Below the pieces are notes generated by a model that was not told the origin of the DNA, made no database searches, and was given only the letters and a program-made list of their open reading frames with translations. A stretch of DNA of 64,000 bases from Hymenolepis diminuta (Eukaryota > Platyhelminthes > Cestoda > Cyclophyllidea > Hymenolepididae), in the NCBI GenBank assembly GCA_900708905.1, contig CAADRB010000004.1, forward strand, positions 2,545,685-2,609,684. The letters run 5' to 3'. Each line of letters opens with the position of its first letter. Positions within the stretch are counted from its first letter, which is position 1. This document shows, one piece after another, positions 1 through 10,067 of the stretch. The translations under genes were made by a program, and so were the position numbers.

Positions 1-708
1 TAATAGATATTATAGGTTACGATGTCTTCTATTCCTCTTGCATGCATTTCATATCTCTAAATTTATTTGCTTGTTGCTAAAGCAAGTACTGGGACTTTTT
101 TTCTAATTCGTGACTATATGCATGAATTCTATGTATCGTTTCCGAAAATAATGTCGAATGTAGAAATTTCTTCCATTTCTTGGAATATTATTGTAATTAA
201 TCTGCCGGTCTTTATTGACAAAGTAACTCTTCTAGTCTTGGTGGTTGTTTTTTTTTCAGTTTAAGAACCAATAGGGGTTGTGTAATTTATTTTTATATTA
301 TATTTCATCAAGTTTGCCCTGTATGTTGTGTTGTAGTTTAGAATAATCGCAAGTATTTGATTATGTTTCTTTCCCACAATCTCTCCAATTTAACCCTTTG
401 ATCTTAAATCATCAACGGTTGGGAATAGCAGTCGGGGAAATAATGTTTAACTGTCCTCAGGTAATTGGCCATAACTTAATCTTGTCTCAATCGTCTTTGT
501 ATCCTAGCTTACAATAGTGAAGTTAGTAAAACTAGGAAGGCCAATTACTTCGCTTGTTTTCCTTCTTCTACGTTGGTAGAGTTTCTTTTGCAATAAATAT
601 GAGCCAATGAGTCCTCGATAATTAATAGAGTAGTGATAGGGGTCGCCCGTCAATGGTAGTTTGCCACGCTCTACGAGCTTATCAACTGAAGTGGTTTTTC
701 TCATATAG
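1..708. other. Upstream flank of the sororin-like gene
   Basis: No gene is supported here. The stretch is AT-rich and contains short chance open frames only. The last bases (about 690-708) form a pyrimidine-rich tract ending in AG, which is read as the acceptor for the first visible exon at 709. The start codon and any 5' exon of that gene are not recognisable here and probably lie to the left. Confidence 0.5.
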
Positions 709-1105
709 ACTAAACGTGTATCAAAGCTGGTGCCCTCCAGATCACGACCTCAACCGCTGACGGATGATGAACGGGCAAGAATCGCAGCAACCACAATCTG
801 GTTACCAATCCCCAACCAACAGAAATCTCAGCCGAATCAAGAAAATGCTCCCTCTCTGCCATCTACTAGTTATACTCAATCAATACAGCAACCAACATCA
901 TCAATATTGCACCAGACTCTCACGACTTCTCTTCCACCGATAGAAGAAAATGACGATTTTTCTGAATGTGGTCTTGGTGGTGATAAGATTCTTACTGAAG
1001 ATCTGTCTATTCAGATGTCAAATCCTACCCCAAGTTTAACTTCTCCAAGTGTGTCTAAAGCACCTGTGTCCGGTCCCTGCAGTACTCCTGTCAACAAATT
1101 AACTG
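709..1105 (+). CDS. Sororin-like gene, first visible exon
   Basis: Acceptor AG at 707-708 after a T-rich tract; donor at 1106 (GTAACT). The exon is open for 132 codons plus one base (phase 1). The product is rich in Ser, Pro, Thr and Gln, starts with a basic patch (KRVSKLVPSRSRP), has no predicted fold, and contains no starting Met. This low-complexity N-terminal half agrees with the disordered nature of sororins. Confidence 0.65.
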
Positions 1106-4100
1106 GTAACTTTCATCAGATTTGTGTTTTTATTTAAACAAGAGAGTGAAAATTGAGTATTTGAGGCGAATATAATCGTTAATTTGAACTATTTGTCAGT
1201 TAATATCAAAATACGATTTGAACAAGGAGATACATAGCCCCAATTAAACTCCAAAGTTTATTTAGAAAAACCTTCTCCAACATTCATCTCAGTAGAGATT
1301 AGCCTCAGCCGAACTTAACCATTGCAGTCGGTCATTCGCTCATTGTGTGCGCCGATGAGATAAAACCGGCAACCTCTGACTTCGTAGACGTGGACGTTAA
1401 CCCCGGCGCTACAGCAACATTACTTTCAACATTACATTGGTGTTAATGGAAAATGTAAAGTGAAACTTAACCAAGTAAAGGTTTCTACTTACAATCGGTG
1501 CCTCTCTCCTTTTTTTGTGCTGAGATATTTCAGTTATAAGTTCGGTTGGAGCTTAGCTTTAAAAGTGGTTGAGCAGATAGAAGATATGTAGGCAATCAAC
1601 AAGTTCTGACAATCAAATGCACTCAGAAAAGTGATTGGCCTCCTTTTAATTGCGATATTCTACAAAAATCCGAAGAAAGGAGATCGATCTAATCACATTC
1701 AAAGGTTAGAATCTATGGCTTTTCATCTTGGGGAAACGTTCTTTAATACTTCACTCAAAAAATTAACTAGTATGTGGTTATTATTTTTATCAATCGAGAC
1801 ATGGAGTTTGGTGCATTTGTGCCAAACCTGTTTATTATTTGGTCATATCAATAGTTGAATGGCTTAGTTGGCCTATAATTTGATGAATATTTTCGAATGG
1901 ATATCCTCTTTAAAGCGATATTTTGAGATCACGAATATTATTGGAAGTCTAAACTAATCTGTTTTATCAGTATTCTCCTGAATATTATTTTTTATCAGGG
2001 GAACTTATTAGAGCAGTTTGTAATCATGAGATGTCTTAACTCGAGAAACATTGAAATAAAGTTTGATGGGGTTCATATCAAATAGGAGTAGAGAATAGAA
2101 AATAAAACCTCAGCAGAAGTTATTTCAAAATTCTTGAGTAATCACTTTTTCAGTATTTTTACTGGTTTATCCCATCTGCTGTTCCATGATTCAAACTTTA
2201 GGGATCTATCCTCTATGCTTCTGAGTAATGATTCGTGCTCGCTGTCTAAATCTTATTGATTAATTGAGAGATTGATCACGTCATCTTATAATAGCCAAGA
2301 ACTGTTATTTGATACTTGATGGTATATTTTACGTAGCAAAGCTGACTTTATATCATCCAATTGGTTTTATTTACTAGAAAATATAGAGATGCGTAAAAAG
2401 AGGATGTTCATCAAGGGCTTGACATTATTTCTAATAGAGAAATTAAGTGTCGAATCGTTTAAGAACATGCTTCCTTTTGTCTTCTGTGTCAAGTTCAGCC
2501 TTTCTATTTCTATCCTTGGATCTTTCCAGGCAGAAGAGATTCGCTTGCTATCCACTCTCGGTACAATGTTTTTGCGGGTATTGTTGCGACTGACCATATT
2601 TTCTTTTCAATTTTGGAATTGAAAACTGAAGGTTTTATCAAATTTAGTTTTTGTCTAAAGAATATAATTATTATAAAGTGGTAAAAGACGGAAACATTTT
2701 CAGAGCTGATTATGGAAAACATGATGAATGTGGAATCAGGCCCCCTTAATTCTATTTGCAAAGACGAGACATGCGTATACATGGAGTGCATGACTGAAGG
2801 CGATTCTATTTTTGATGGATATCTCGTTCAACCTTCCTGATGAGAAACTTTATTTATGCCACTCTTTATTAGCCAGACTTATCCAGTGTGGTTGGCTACA
2901 TACCCCACCTGATGTGCACTGATGAGCATAAATCCATGGTGTCTGTCCTCACAGATGAACACGCTCATTGGTGCGCCATTATATTAAGATATTTTCTGAA
3001 TGTCTTCGGATACATTATCAAATGAACCAGATTCATTTTTGGCATTTAAAATAGAAACCGACTCCTGCTTATGATGAAACAAAGGGTATAAAATCCTACA
3101 CTCAGATACGCTGAATCGTCCACATAGTCTCACTACGAGACCCCTATTCCTGAGGTCGATTTTTTCCTCTCGACGCCCAGATGTTTTGCTATTTTAGGCC
3201 GAACAACTTGGAAAATTAATAATCATATCTGCCAAGAGGTAAGTGTTTTTTTCTGATTCCACACTTGGTTTAAATAAGTTGCAATAAGTTTAGTGCTAGG
3301 TGCTAATGAAATATCTTTAGACATTTTAACTTAAAAGAAAATTCGTTGTTACAATGAATTTATTGACCTTTTCTTCCGGTTTGATATTGGAAAAAACTAG
3401 ACAATGCTGAATTTCAAGTTCACACAGTTCTCGCCGGAAGCCTTAATAATTTAGGTACAGTGGACTTTAAGGTCAATCGGACAGACCATTTTAAGGTCAC
3501 CATATGGCGGAACGTGATAGAAAGGGGAAAGTATTTTCGTTTTCGTATACCCTCTGGCCAGCATACATGTAAAAAGAGGCTTTATCTTCTTACAACTCGT
3601 TATTTAATGGACAGATCCAGGGAACGGGTAACTAAGACATTTAAATGAAATTGCTCTGTAATTATAGCCCATGGCAATTGAAAACAAGTTTTAAACATGG
3701 AAACATATGCATATTAGAAATGACGGAGTAATCCGATATGCGATGGAAGGTGAGATCAGGTAGTAGACAATGAAATCAAGGCGTCAGGGAGTCTCCCTTT
3801 ATTTTATTTGAATTGTCCACTTTCTCATAATGGCTGTAGTTTACTGTGTCATCCTAATGTAATCAAGTTGAAATGTCACGATTTGATCTCTGAGTAAGTT
3901 AATCCAAAGTAAGTAAAGTATGGAAACAAAGACCACGAAGTATAGAGATTATAGGTAGTAATAAAATGACCATCTTTCCTTGACCACAATCCTCGACCGA
4001 GTGGTATGAAGTTGAGCATATGTTTTGATATAGTCAATGACCAAGTTCCTTCCATGTTTGACCGATTGACTCTCTCTGTGTGCTGGCATTTTCTTTAGTA

Positions 4101-7100
4101 CTGGGCTAGCAAGGTTCCAAGCCTACTCCTGATATTCTTGTGGCCTATGAGGGGCTCTAATTCTGCACCCTCTATATTAGTCAGACTTAACCAGAGAATC
4201 GAACCCGTAAACTCTTACATTGCAGACGAGCACGGTGACCAATACGCTACTGACGCTTACACCTATTTGTTATACCTTGTGAATACTGGGTCATATCAAT
4301 TATGTCCGCTATCTATTTTGGCGACTTGCCCAGACCCAGAGTAGAAAGGTAGATTACTTTAAGAAGATATAAAAAGGACAATAGGCCTTGACTGACTACC
4401 CGATTAGTCAATAAGAAAGCATGGATGAAAAATGATAGCGAAGGAAGCAGTACAAAATAAATGGAATTTCATTAAAGGCATCGAAAATATTCTGTACCCC
4501 GTTGCATCACTATTTGAGCTCCATGGCTGCTTCATTCTAAGCGTCATGTCTTTCCTGCCGTTTTAGATTTCGCCGTTACGAAGCTTAAAATTGGCTGTGT
4601 CACACTCATCCTTGCATTCACGAAGCCATTTTGACTCTATATCAGAGCTACTAATCGCAAGTGCTGTTTCTCTGTCCCATTTATAGGAAAGCCACGAATA
4701 AAAACCACCGGTTATGGAGGAGGCCTTCAACCCCTAGCTGATGTCTCGAACGTCCTCGTCTCTTCAGTCAAACGACGAACTACTGCTGAAATTGAAGTAA
4801 AAGATCAACAAGAGGCCAGACGTATCTCCTTTGCTCAGCCACTTTCTCCCATACCCAAACGCAACTCCAGCTCACGAGGTACGTACTATATTGCTTAATT
4901 GAGTATTAAGTACTAATGCCAATTCTAAATTTTTATGATTTTGAGTATATCAGAAAAATTTGTGAAGGTCTGCCTACAAGCAAAGGATCCAAATTAAATT
5001 CACGGTAATACTGTTAGCTATTTTTTCTCATGCTATTTCAAGTGGGAATCAATATTTGGTGGATTTAAAGATAGCTGTAGATCAAGCTGACTCTATTTAG
5101 GACGCTCATTTCCTTTAATTTAAGCTATTCATTAGGGCCATTTCTAGGTCAAAGGCTTTTATAGGTGTCGCAGAGGCTTGTTCAGGTTACATGGGTTTGC
5201 AACGAAATTCTCTGCCCTTCTACTTAGCAGTAATTCAGTAGCATATTCGACAAGAAGTATTTTGATACTAGGTTTTTTTTCCCCTACAGGTTCTAGTGAA
5301 CAGTCTGGATCGGGTCTCAAAATACCAAGGCGAAATCGTTCTCAGGATGAAGACCAGTCGGTAAATAATCCTAATTTCTTACCGTAGTATATTGCTATCT
5401 AGGTATGACCATTTAGAGTTAATAACATAAGATTGAAATCGATGTTCAGCTTTCAGCAATCTCGATGCAAGAACTATGTTTGTGTTGTGTCCTTAGTTTC
5501 AGCTTTTCTTTTTTCCTCTATCTTGGACTTAGGACTTCATACATTTGTAGCAAATTGTAGGAACTAACTATCCAGATCTTGATTGTAGGGGCTAAGACTC
5601 CAGTCAACAGCTAACAATATCAGCAACATTTTTAGAGCAAAGCACCAAGAGCTGATTAGGTCAAAGTGTTTTTGTTAAACCAATATGAGGTTTCGGGAGA
5701 GATGAGAGGGAAGCCCACGAACAGGTATCTGAAATCCGTCTGTTTGCGAGTATGAGTCACTGTTATCTGCAACATATTTTAAGAATGCCTCTTTCTTATA
5801 TTTATGTTCTCCAACAATCTACCTCATTCTGGGTGGTTGAGTCTAATTCTGTAATTTTTAAATTGCTGGTTATTAAATTTAATACATCATTTGTTTTGGA
5901 GATTTCTTTTTTGAACTAATCAGTAATGATTTGGTCTCCCCACTTACTATTTAAACTAATTCCAAATCATTGTTTATGTCGCATCGAGTAGTCGATTCAT
6001 GCGCTTAATTGCTTATCCATCTAAATGTCATTCCCATTCTTCGAGTGTTATTCAACAATCTCGTACGTATTATTATATGTTTACACTTTCAACAAAAACT
6101 GGAAACCTTTGAAAAACTCGTCCCATTTCATGCAGATAGAGTATGACATTTTGAGACGCATTTTCTTACCAATTTTCGATTTATGGAGGTTTTTCCAAAT
6201 ATGTTTACTGGTGTATTCGCCATATTTCTGAGGACTTCTTATTATCTGAGTCTGTTACCCTAATAGATTCTCTTAGTTCTAGTGATTTTTTAGAATGAGG
6301 ATTGACGGGACTTTATCATGTAATTGTGATGGAATCCCCACTCTTGATTATGTACAATTTGGGGGGTGTAGATGAATATTAAAGAATAATTAGGAACAAT
6401 CTTACTGGTGATGATTGTATATCTCTTGGACACTATTTGCGTCTGTCATAATCTCAGTAACTTTGATAAGTTAGCTGCACAATATTGATAACTGCTTATC
6501 TGCAGATTGGCTAGGCTATTTTAGGAAGGGTCGTCTAAATGGAACTTCATTTTGACACATCATATAGGTAATGCAAGTAAACATGAAAGTGCATAAAGTC
6601 AGTAAGATGTATGAAAGATGGCAAAATAGAACAGGAAGCATAAAGAGTGAAAGGAAGTGGCTATCTTGCCTATGTCCACAAACTTCCAAGAGCGACAGCG
6701 GTAGATGACTGTAATGCCCAATCTAATCTATGGCCACACTGAGCTCCCCGTTTGACTTCCACAAGGTCCATTCTGTGCGCGTACACGTGTTTCTTTTTGG
6801 CTAGATAGATTATGGGTCTACTTATAAGACCCTTGGGGCTTATGCTATGGTTTTTGCGTCCTACTAATATATCAGATACAAAATTTGATGTCTTCGCACT
6901 TTTTCGTCCGATCCTTATTTTTGGCAAGAATTATTGTTCATATTGTAAGTCGGACAAGAGGATTTAAATAGTTTTGCATCTCAAATTTGTGAAGAGTCTA
7001 TTAGGTCCTGATTTTTTTCCCTTACCTCTTGTCAACATTTTAGAGTGCACATTTAGGTTACCCACTGGAGATATTGAGAATAAATGTGTGATGTTTGTTT

Positions 7101-7188
7101 GTATTCCTTTTAGAATTACGAGGAATGGTTGAAGGAGTTTAATTCTCAGCTGAAGCCCTACGAAGATTTTAATCTAACAATTGAGTAA
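709..7188 (+). CDS. Sororin-like cohesion protein, 3' four exons
   Basis: The exons are 709-1105, 4687-4878, 5290-5360 and 7114-7188 (stop TAA at 7186). All introns are GT-AG and phases match (1, 1, 0), giving an open product of 244 residues; human sororin is about 250. The last exon encodes YEEWLKEFNSQL followed by YEDFNLTIE and the stop. This mirrors the sororin C-terminal motif, where an EW pair, a short helix and a final F-x-L-x-x-E end the protein. Exon 2 has RRISFAQPLSPIPKR, resembling the basic RISF region and a proline-directed (CDK-type) site of vertebrate sororin. In that family the protein binds Pds5/cohesin, opposes Wapl and is regulated by mitotic phosphorylation. No in-frame ATG precedes exon 1, so a 5' exon is missing. 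Introns 1 and 3 are long; intron 1 carries three SINE copies. Family assignment is inferred from short motifs; the exon chain itself is well supported. Confidence 0.68.
1296..1417 (-). repeat. tRNA-derived SINE copy (diverged)
   Basis: Reading the minus strand, the segment matches a family consensus deduced from copies in this window: an A-box-like GTAGCG...GGTTAACG start, CGTCTACGAAGTCAGAGGT in the middle, a weak B-box region and then a GGCGCACAC end. Lies in intron 1 of the sororin-like gene. Confidence 0.6.
2704..2840 (+). CDS. Possible alternative terminal exon (cryptic)
   Basis: Lies in intron 1 of the sororin-like gene. A TTTTCAG acceptor ends at 2703, and the exon then reads 45 residues to TGA at 2838. 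Its phase fits the upstream exon ending at 1105 (G plus AG gives Glu). The frame begins ELIMENMMNVESGPLN and contains CKDETCVYMECM. If used, it would make a short isoform without the C-terminal motif. There is no homology evidence, so a chance open frame is also possible. Confidence 0.22.
2861..2981 (-). repeat. tRNA-derived SINE copy
   Basis: The minus strand reads GGCGCACCAATGAGCGTGTT, then CATCTGTGAGGACAGA, and the tail CACTGGATAAGTCTGGCTAA. These match the A-box, spacer and 3' unique part of the other SINE copies. The tail ends in TAATAAAGAG. Confidence 0.62.
4160..4258 (-). repeat. tRNA-derived SINE copy with intact B box
   Basis: The plus strand at 4195-4205 is GAATCGAACCC, the complement of a perfect tRNA B box (GGGTTCGATTC). 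The A-box side reads GTAGCGTATTGGTCACCGTG on the minus strand. This is the best-preserved internal promoter among the copies. Located about 430 bp upstream of sororin-like exon 2. Confidence 0.65.
4687..4878 (+). CDS. Sororin-like gene, second visible exon
   Basis: Acceptor AG at 4685-4686, donor GTACGT at 4879. The split Gly codon at the 5' junction and the split codon at the 3' junction both keep the frame open. It encodes a basic segment with RRTT, RRISFAQPLSPIPKR and a Ser-rich end. The SPIP sequence is a candidate proline-directed phosphorylation site. Confidence 0.7.
5290..5360 (+). CDS. Sororin-like gene, third visible exon
   Basis: Acceptor AG at 5288-5289 after a TTTTTTTTCCCC tract; donor GTAAAT at 5361. 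Twenty-three codons after a split Gly codon, basic then acidic (KIPRRNRSQDEDQS). It ends in phase 0 and joins the terminal exon in frame. Confidence 0.68.
7114..7188 (+). CDS. Sororin C-terminal domain exon
   Basis: Acceptor TTTTAG at 7108-7113. Twenty-four codons and TAA. The residues YEEWLKEFNSQL and YEDFNLTIE carry the C-terminal sororin signature (acidic residue before W, then a final F-x-L-x-x-E at the extreme C terminus). No good AATAAA was seen in the next 200 bases. Confidence 0.7.
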   Translation, partial: NYEEWLKEFNSQLKPYEDFNLTIE

Positions 7189-8219
7189 TCCTTTCTCAAC
7201 ACAAAATTGTTTTGTACTCATTTATACATATCTACATATATAATTTTAATCCCGTTATACTCTTTTCTTACGTTACTAAACTTTCTTCAGTTGTATATGT
7301 TTATGATTTCTAGAGGTGGAACTGTAAATTGAGTGGTGGGGGGTAGGAGAGATTTGTTGTGAAACCCCTGTCTATCAATTATCGCGGAATATAAGGTATA
7401 TAGGCAAAAAATTTTTAGTGCAGATTTACCAAAGCGTCTCCTGCTCAGCTTTATTGCGAACTCATACCGTAGTAAGACCTTCACTGTACTTATGATAGAG
7501 ACTTAGAACGAACAATTATTATTTATCATAACAGTAAATCCAGTCAGTTAAGCTATTTTAGGAGCTTGACTAAATTTGGCGTAGAACTCTTCCCTCAAAA
7601 TGAACGATCTTCCTAAAGGCTTGTAGGATACCACATCCTTTGAAAGAACAAGGAAAATCAGGAGTTGCGTTGGACAGACGTAGTGGAATAATAGTAAGAA
7701 TGGAGTAGGACGAGGTATTGCAAATTTGAAGGGAATCCGGGTTGTGATAAGGAGAGCCTATATTAGGTACGATAATGAAATTGACAGATTTTGCGTCCTG
7801 TGTTGTTGAACAACTGATAAAAAATCATTACCTGACAATTTTATGCACTACACATATCCTTCTTGTCCTTATGTTTTTTTTCCGCTTATTATAACTCTCT
7901 GTAGATATGGAAGGGTACAACATGGTACTGAAACATTTAGAATTCAAAGGTGATTAAAAGAGGCACCTGATTTGGAGATTTGATTAAGAAGGTCTTACGA
8001 TTTTATAACGACAAATATGGGTGAGTTGGTTCGCTAGCTAAGCCCTTTAAAATCCTCACCACAAAACAAGGTTGGAGAAAGCAGGAGAAGGCCATAAAAT
8101 CCACTTATGGGAGGGCACAAAGATGAAACTTGGCTTCCATTTTAAGTTATAATTAACATTCAGGTACACTACATTATATAAACTCTGGTAACAGACTGGG
8201 TTCAGACCAGGTTACATAG
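7189..8219. other. Intergenic stretch, no gene seen
   Basis: Downstream of the sororin-like stop. It is AT-rich with many stops in all frames. No clear polyadenylation signal or repeat was recognised. Confidence 0.45.
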
Positions 8220-8297
8220 GTTGTATTTAAAGACTCAAATAATATGAAGTCAAACATCAAGGTAAAGGGATCGATCAAAGAGACGAAAACCAGCAAT
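8220..8297 (+). CDS. Orphan exon candidate, Lys-rich
   Basis: A 26-codon open segment lies between an acceptor (CATAG, ending 8219) and a donor GTAAGC at 8298; it begins and ends in phase 0. The product is lysine-rich (KVKGSIKETKTSN at its end). No family is recognised. Support is only splice sites plus an open frame. Confidence 0.2.
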
Positions 8298-8359
8298 GTA
8301 AGCACAGTGCTACTTCAAATTCAATGAGATATAACCTTTCAGAAAAGGCTAATTATGTA

Positions 8360-8442
8360 AATGAATGCGATGCGGTGGACAACGTGCACTTCTGTCAAGC
8401 CAAGCGTCACGATATCCGCACCCATCGGTATACATCTAGCGT
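8360..8442 (+). repeat. tRNA-derived SINE copy (plus orientation)
   Basis: GCGGTGGACAACGTGCACTT, TCTGTCAAGCCAAGCGTCAC and CACCCATCGGTATACATC align with the A-box side, spacer and 3' end of the SINE consensus. The B box is degraded. Confidence 0.5.
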
Positions 8443-9867
8443 AACCAACAGTCCTAATTATTTCTGGTCAACAAGAGGAGCAGTAAGTGTGAGCTTCTCA
8501 AAGGCCAACTTCAGGATACATTCCCCTTACTCAAGTCAACCATTGGAGCACCTTTCCAAATGTGTTCTGGAAGTTTTAAGTTGATTAATATAGTTGACGA
8601 GATTGCCAAGGAAGAAAAAACCCACAGCAGTCTAATTTCTGCGGACAGGATTAAAATGGATAAAGAGAGCGGTGGTTCGTCCCTTATTGCATATGTTTGG
8701 CTATATATAATGCAGAAATGGGGCAAAAATCGCTTATTGTCACTTCTTATTACGTCACTCCGTTAGGCAATGGAAACTGGCTATTTTTTCCTATCGTAAA
8801 TGTGATCGGCGACAATGTGAAATAAAGTTTGTCTGAGTCCAACAAACAAATGCATCAGTTACATTGTGTGGAAATTTCCGGATAAAATCTTTGATTGTAG
8901 CTAAATTTTAGTAATGGATCTGTAAGGGAGGATGAATGTGTGATTCCATAAATTAGTCAGATGCTTGCTAAGGAAAGTTTGTGAATGACGTCTCGAAAAT
9001 AAGCTGGTCTTTACTGTTTTATCGAATACAGGTGGGAAAAGTTGTGCCAAGGTATCAATTTTGCCCAGAAAAAAATGACGGAACAAAATTAAGACGTGAA
9101 GAAGGTTAAGAAGACTTAACTAGATCGTGTTTATCCTTTGCACTAATGTAGGCTGCTGGCAATAATTTTTAGCGACCCGTTTGGACCCTGGAACGTGGGA
9201 AGCAGAACGAGATTAGCAGGTTTCTGATGATGGAGATGGTCAGTGGTTAGGAAATTGCCCAATTTGTCTTTATATACAAAGATGAGATATATGTATAAGT
9301 GAAAGCTGATGAAATATCTAGGAAATATCGGCGATAGTAATAGACTATAGTAATCCATCTTAACATGTCCGCGATTATCAAAAAAAGCGAAATTAAGACT
9401 TTTCGGAATCCTTGCTGACCCAATCCTCTTATCCTAATGCTTCTTCTGCGTCAACGAATGCAATAGAGAAATAAATATGAAGTTTTTACAAAGTCACGGC
9501 CATTAATAAACCGACGAGGACTAAGTTACCAAATATATACGGAGGTTCGCGGAAAAGGAATCAATGCTCTTGTATCATCGAAGGGATCACTATGCTTCTG
9601 ATACGCCGAGCAACATGGGCATAAAGTGCCCGGTTTTCGGTCTTTTTAAGTCTCATAAAAGATATGGATGTTTGGAACGCCACATATCAGAATTTCATCA
9701 TTAATGTTGGCATAGGAGTCAATCTGAGCATCTTTGAAATTTCATTTAAAAAAATAGCAGTACACATTCTTCGAGGTAGGAAAAGTGATTATCCCGAATC
9801 TCCCTTCCCTTTACCTTCAGTTGTTATGCAACCGCTTGTCCGGTCGGTATAAGTTTCATTATTTTAG

Positions 9868-10067
9868 ACCGCAAGCTTGTTAGAAGTAGGGCCGCAAACA
9901 TGTTGGACCGAATTGAAGCACAGATCTACTCTCAGAGTGGAACAACGAAGAAGTCGATTTGGAAGCTTAAAGTGGCTATATCAGACTACGTGAGAATCGG
10001 TCGATACCGCTCACGGTCGAGCAATACAACCGTGAGATATATAATTGGCTTCTCCCATCATTTGTAA
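9868..10067 (+). CDS. Orphan ORF/exon candidate
   Basis: A TTTTAG acceptor ends at 9867 and the frame is open from there to TAA at 10065. It includes an ATG at 9900 that begins MLDRIEAQIYSQSGTTKK. A donor-like GTGAGA at 9990 would end an exon after KVAISDY. The stretch is more GC-rich and codon-like than its surroundings. No known family is recognised. It could be an exon of an unmapped gene or the remnant of a mobile element. Confidence 0.35.

Noticed and set aside
3199..3239. Mini-exon with TTTTAG acceptor and GTAAGT donor in sororin-like intron 1
   Set aside because: After the upstream phase-1 exon it would end in phase 0 and break the frame of the next exon.
6670..6927. 85-residue minus-strand protein inside sororin-like intron 3
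   Set aside because: No splice sites, no start context and no recognisable domain.
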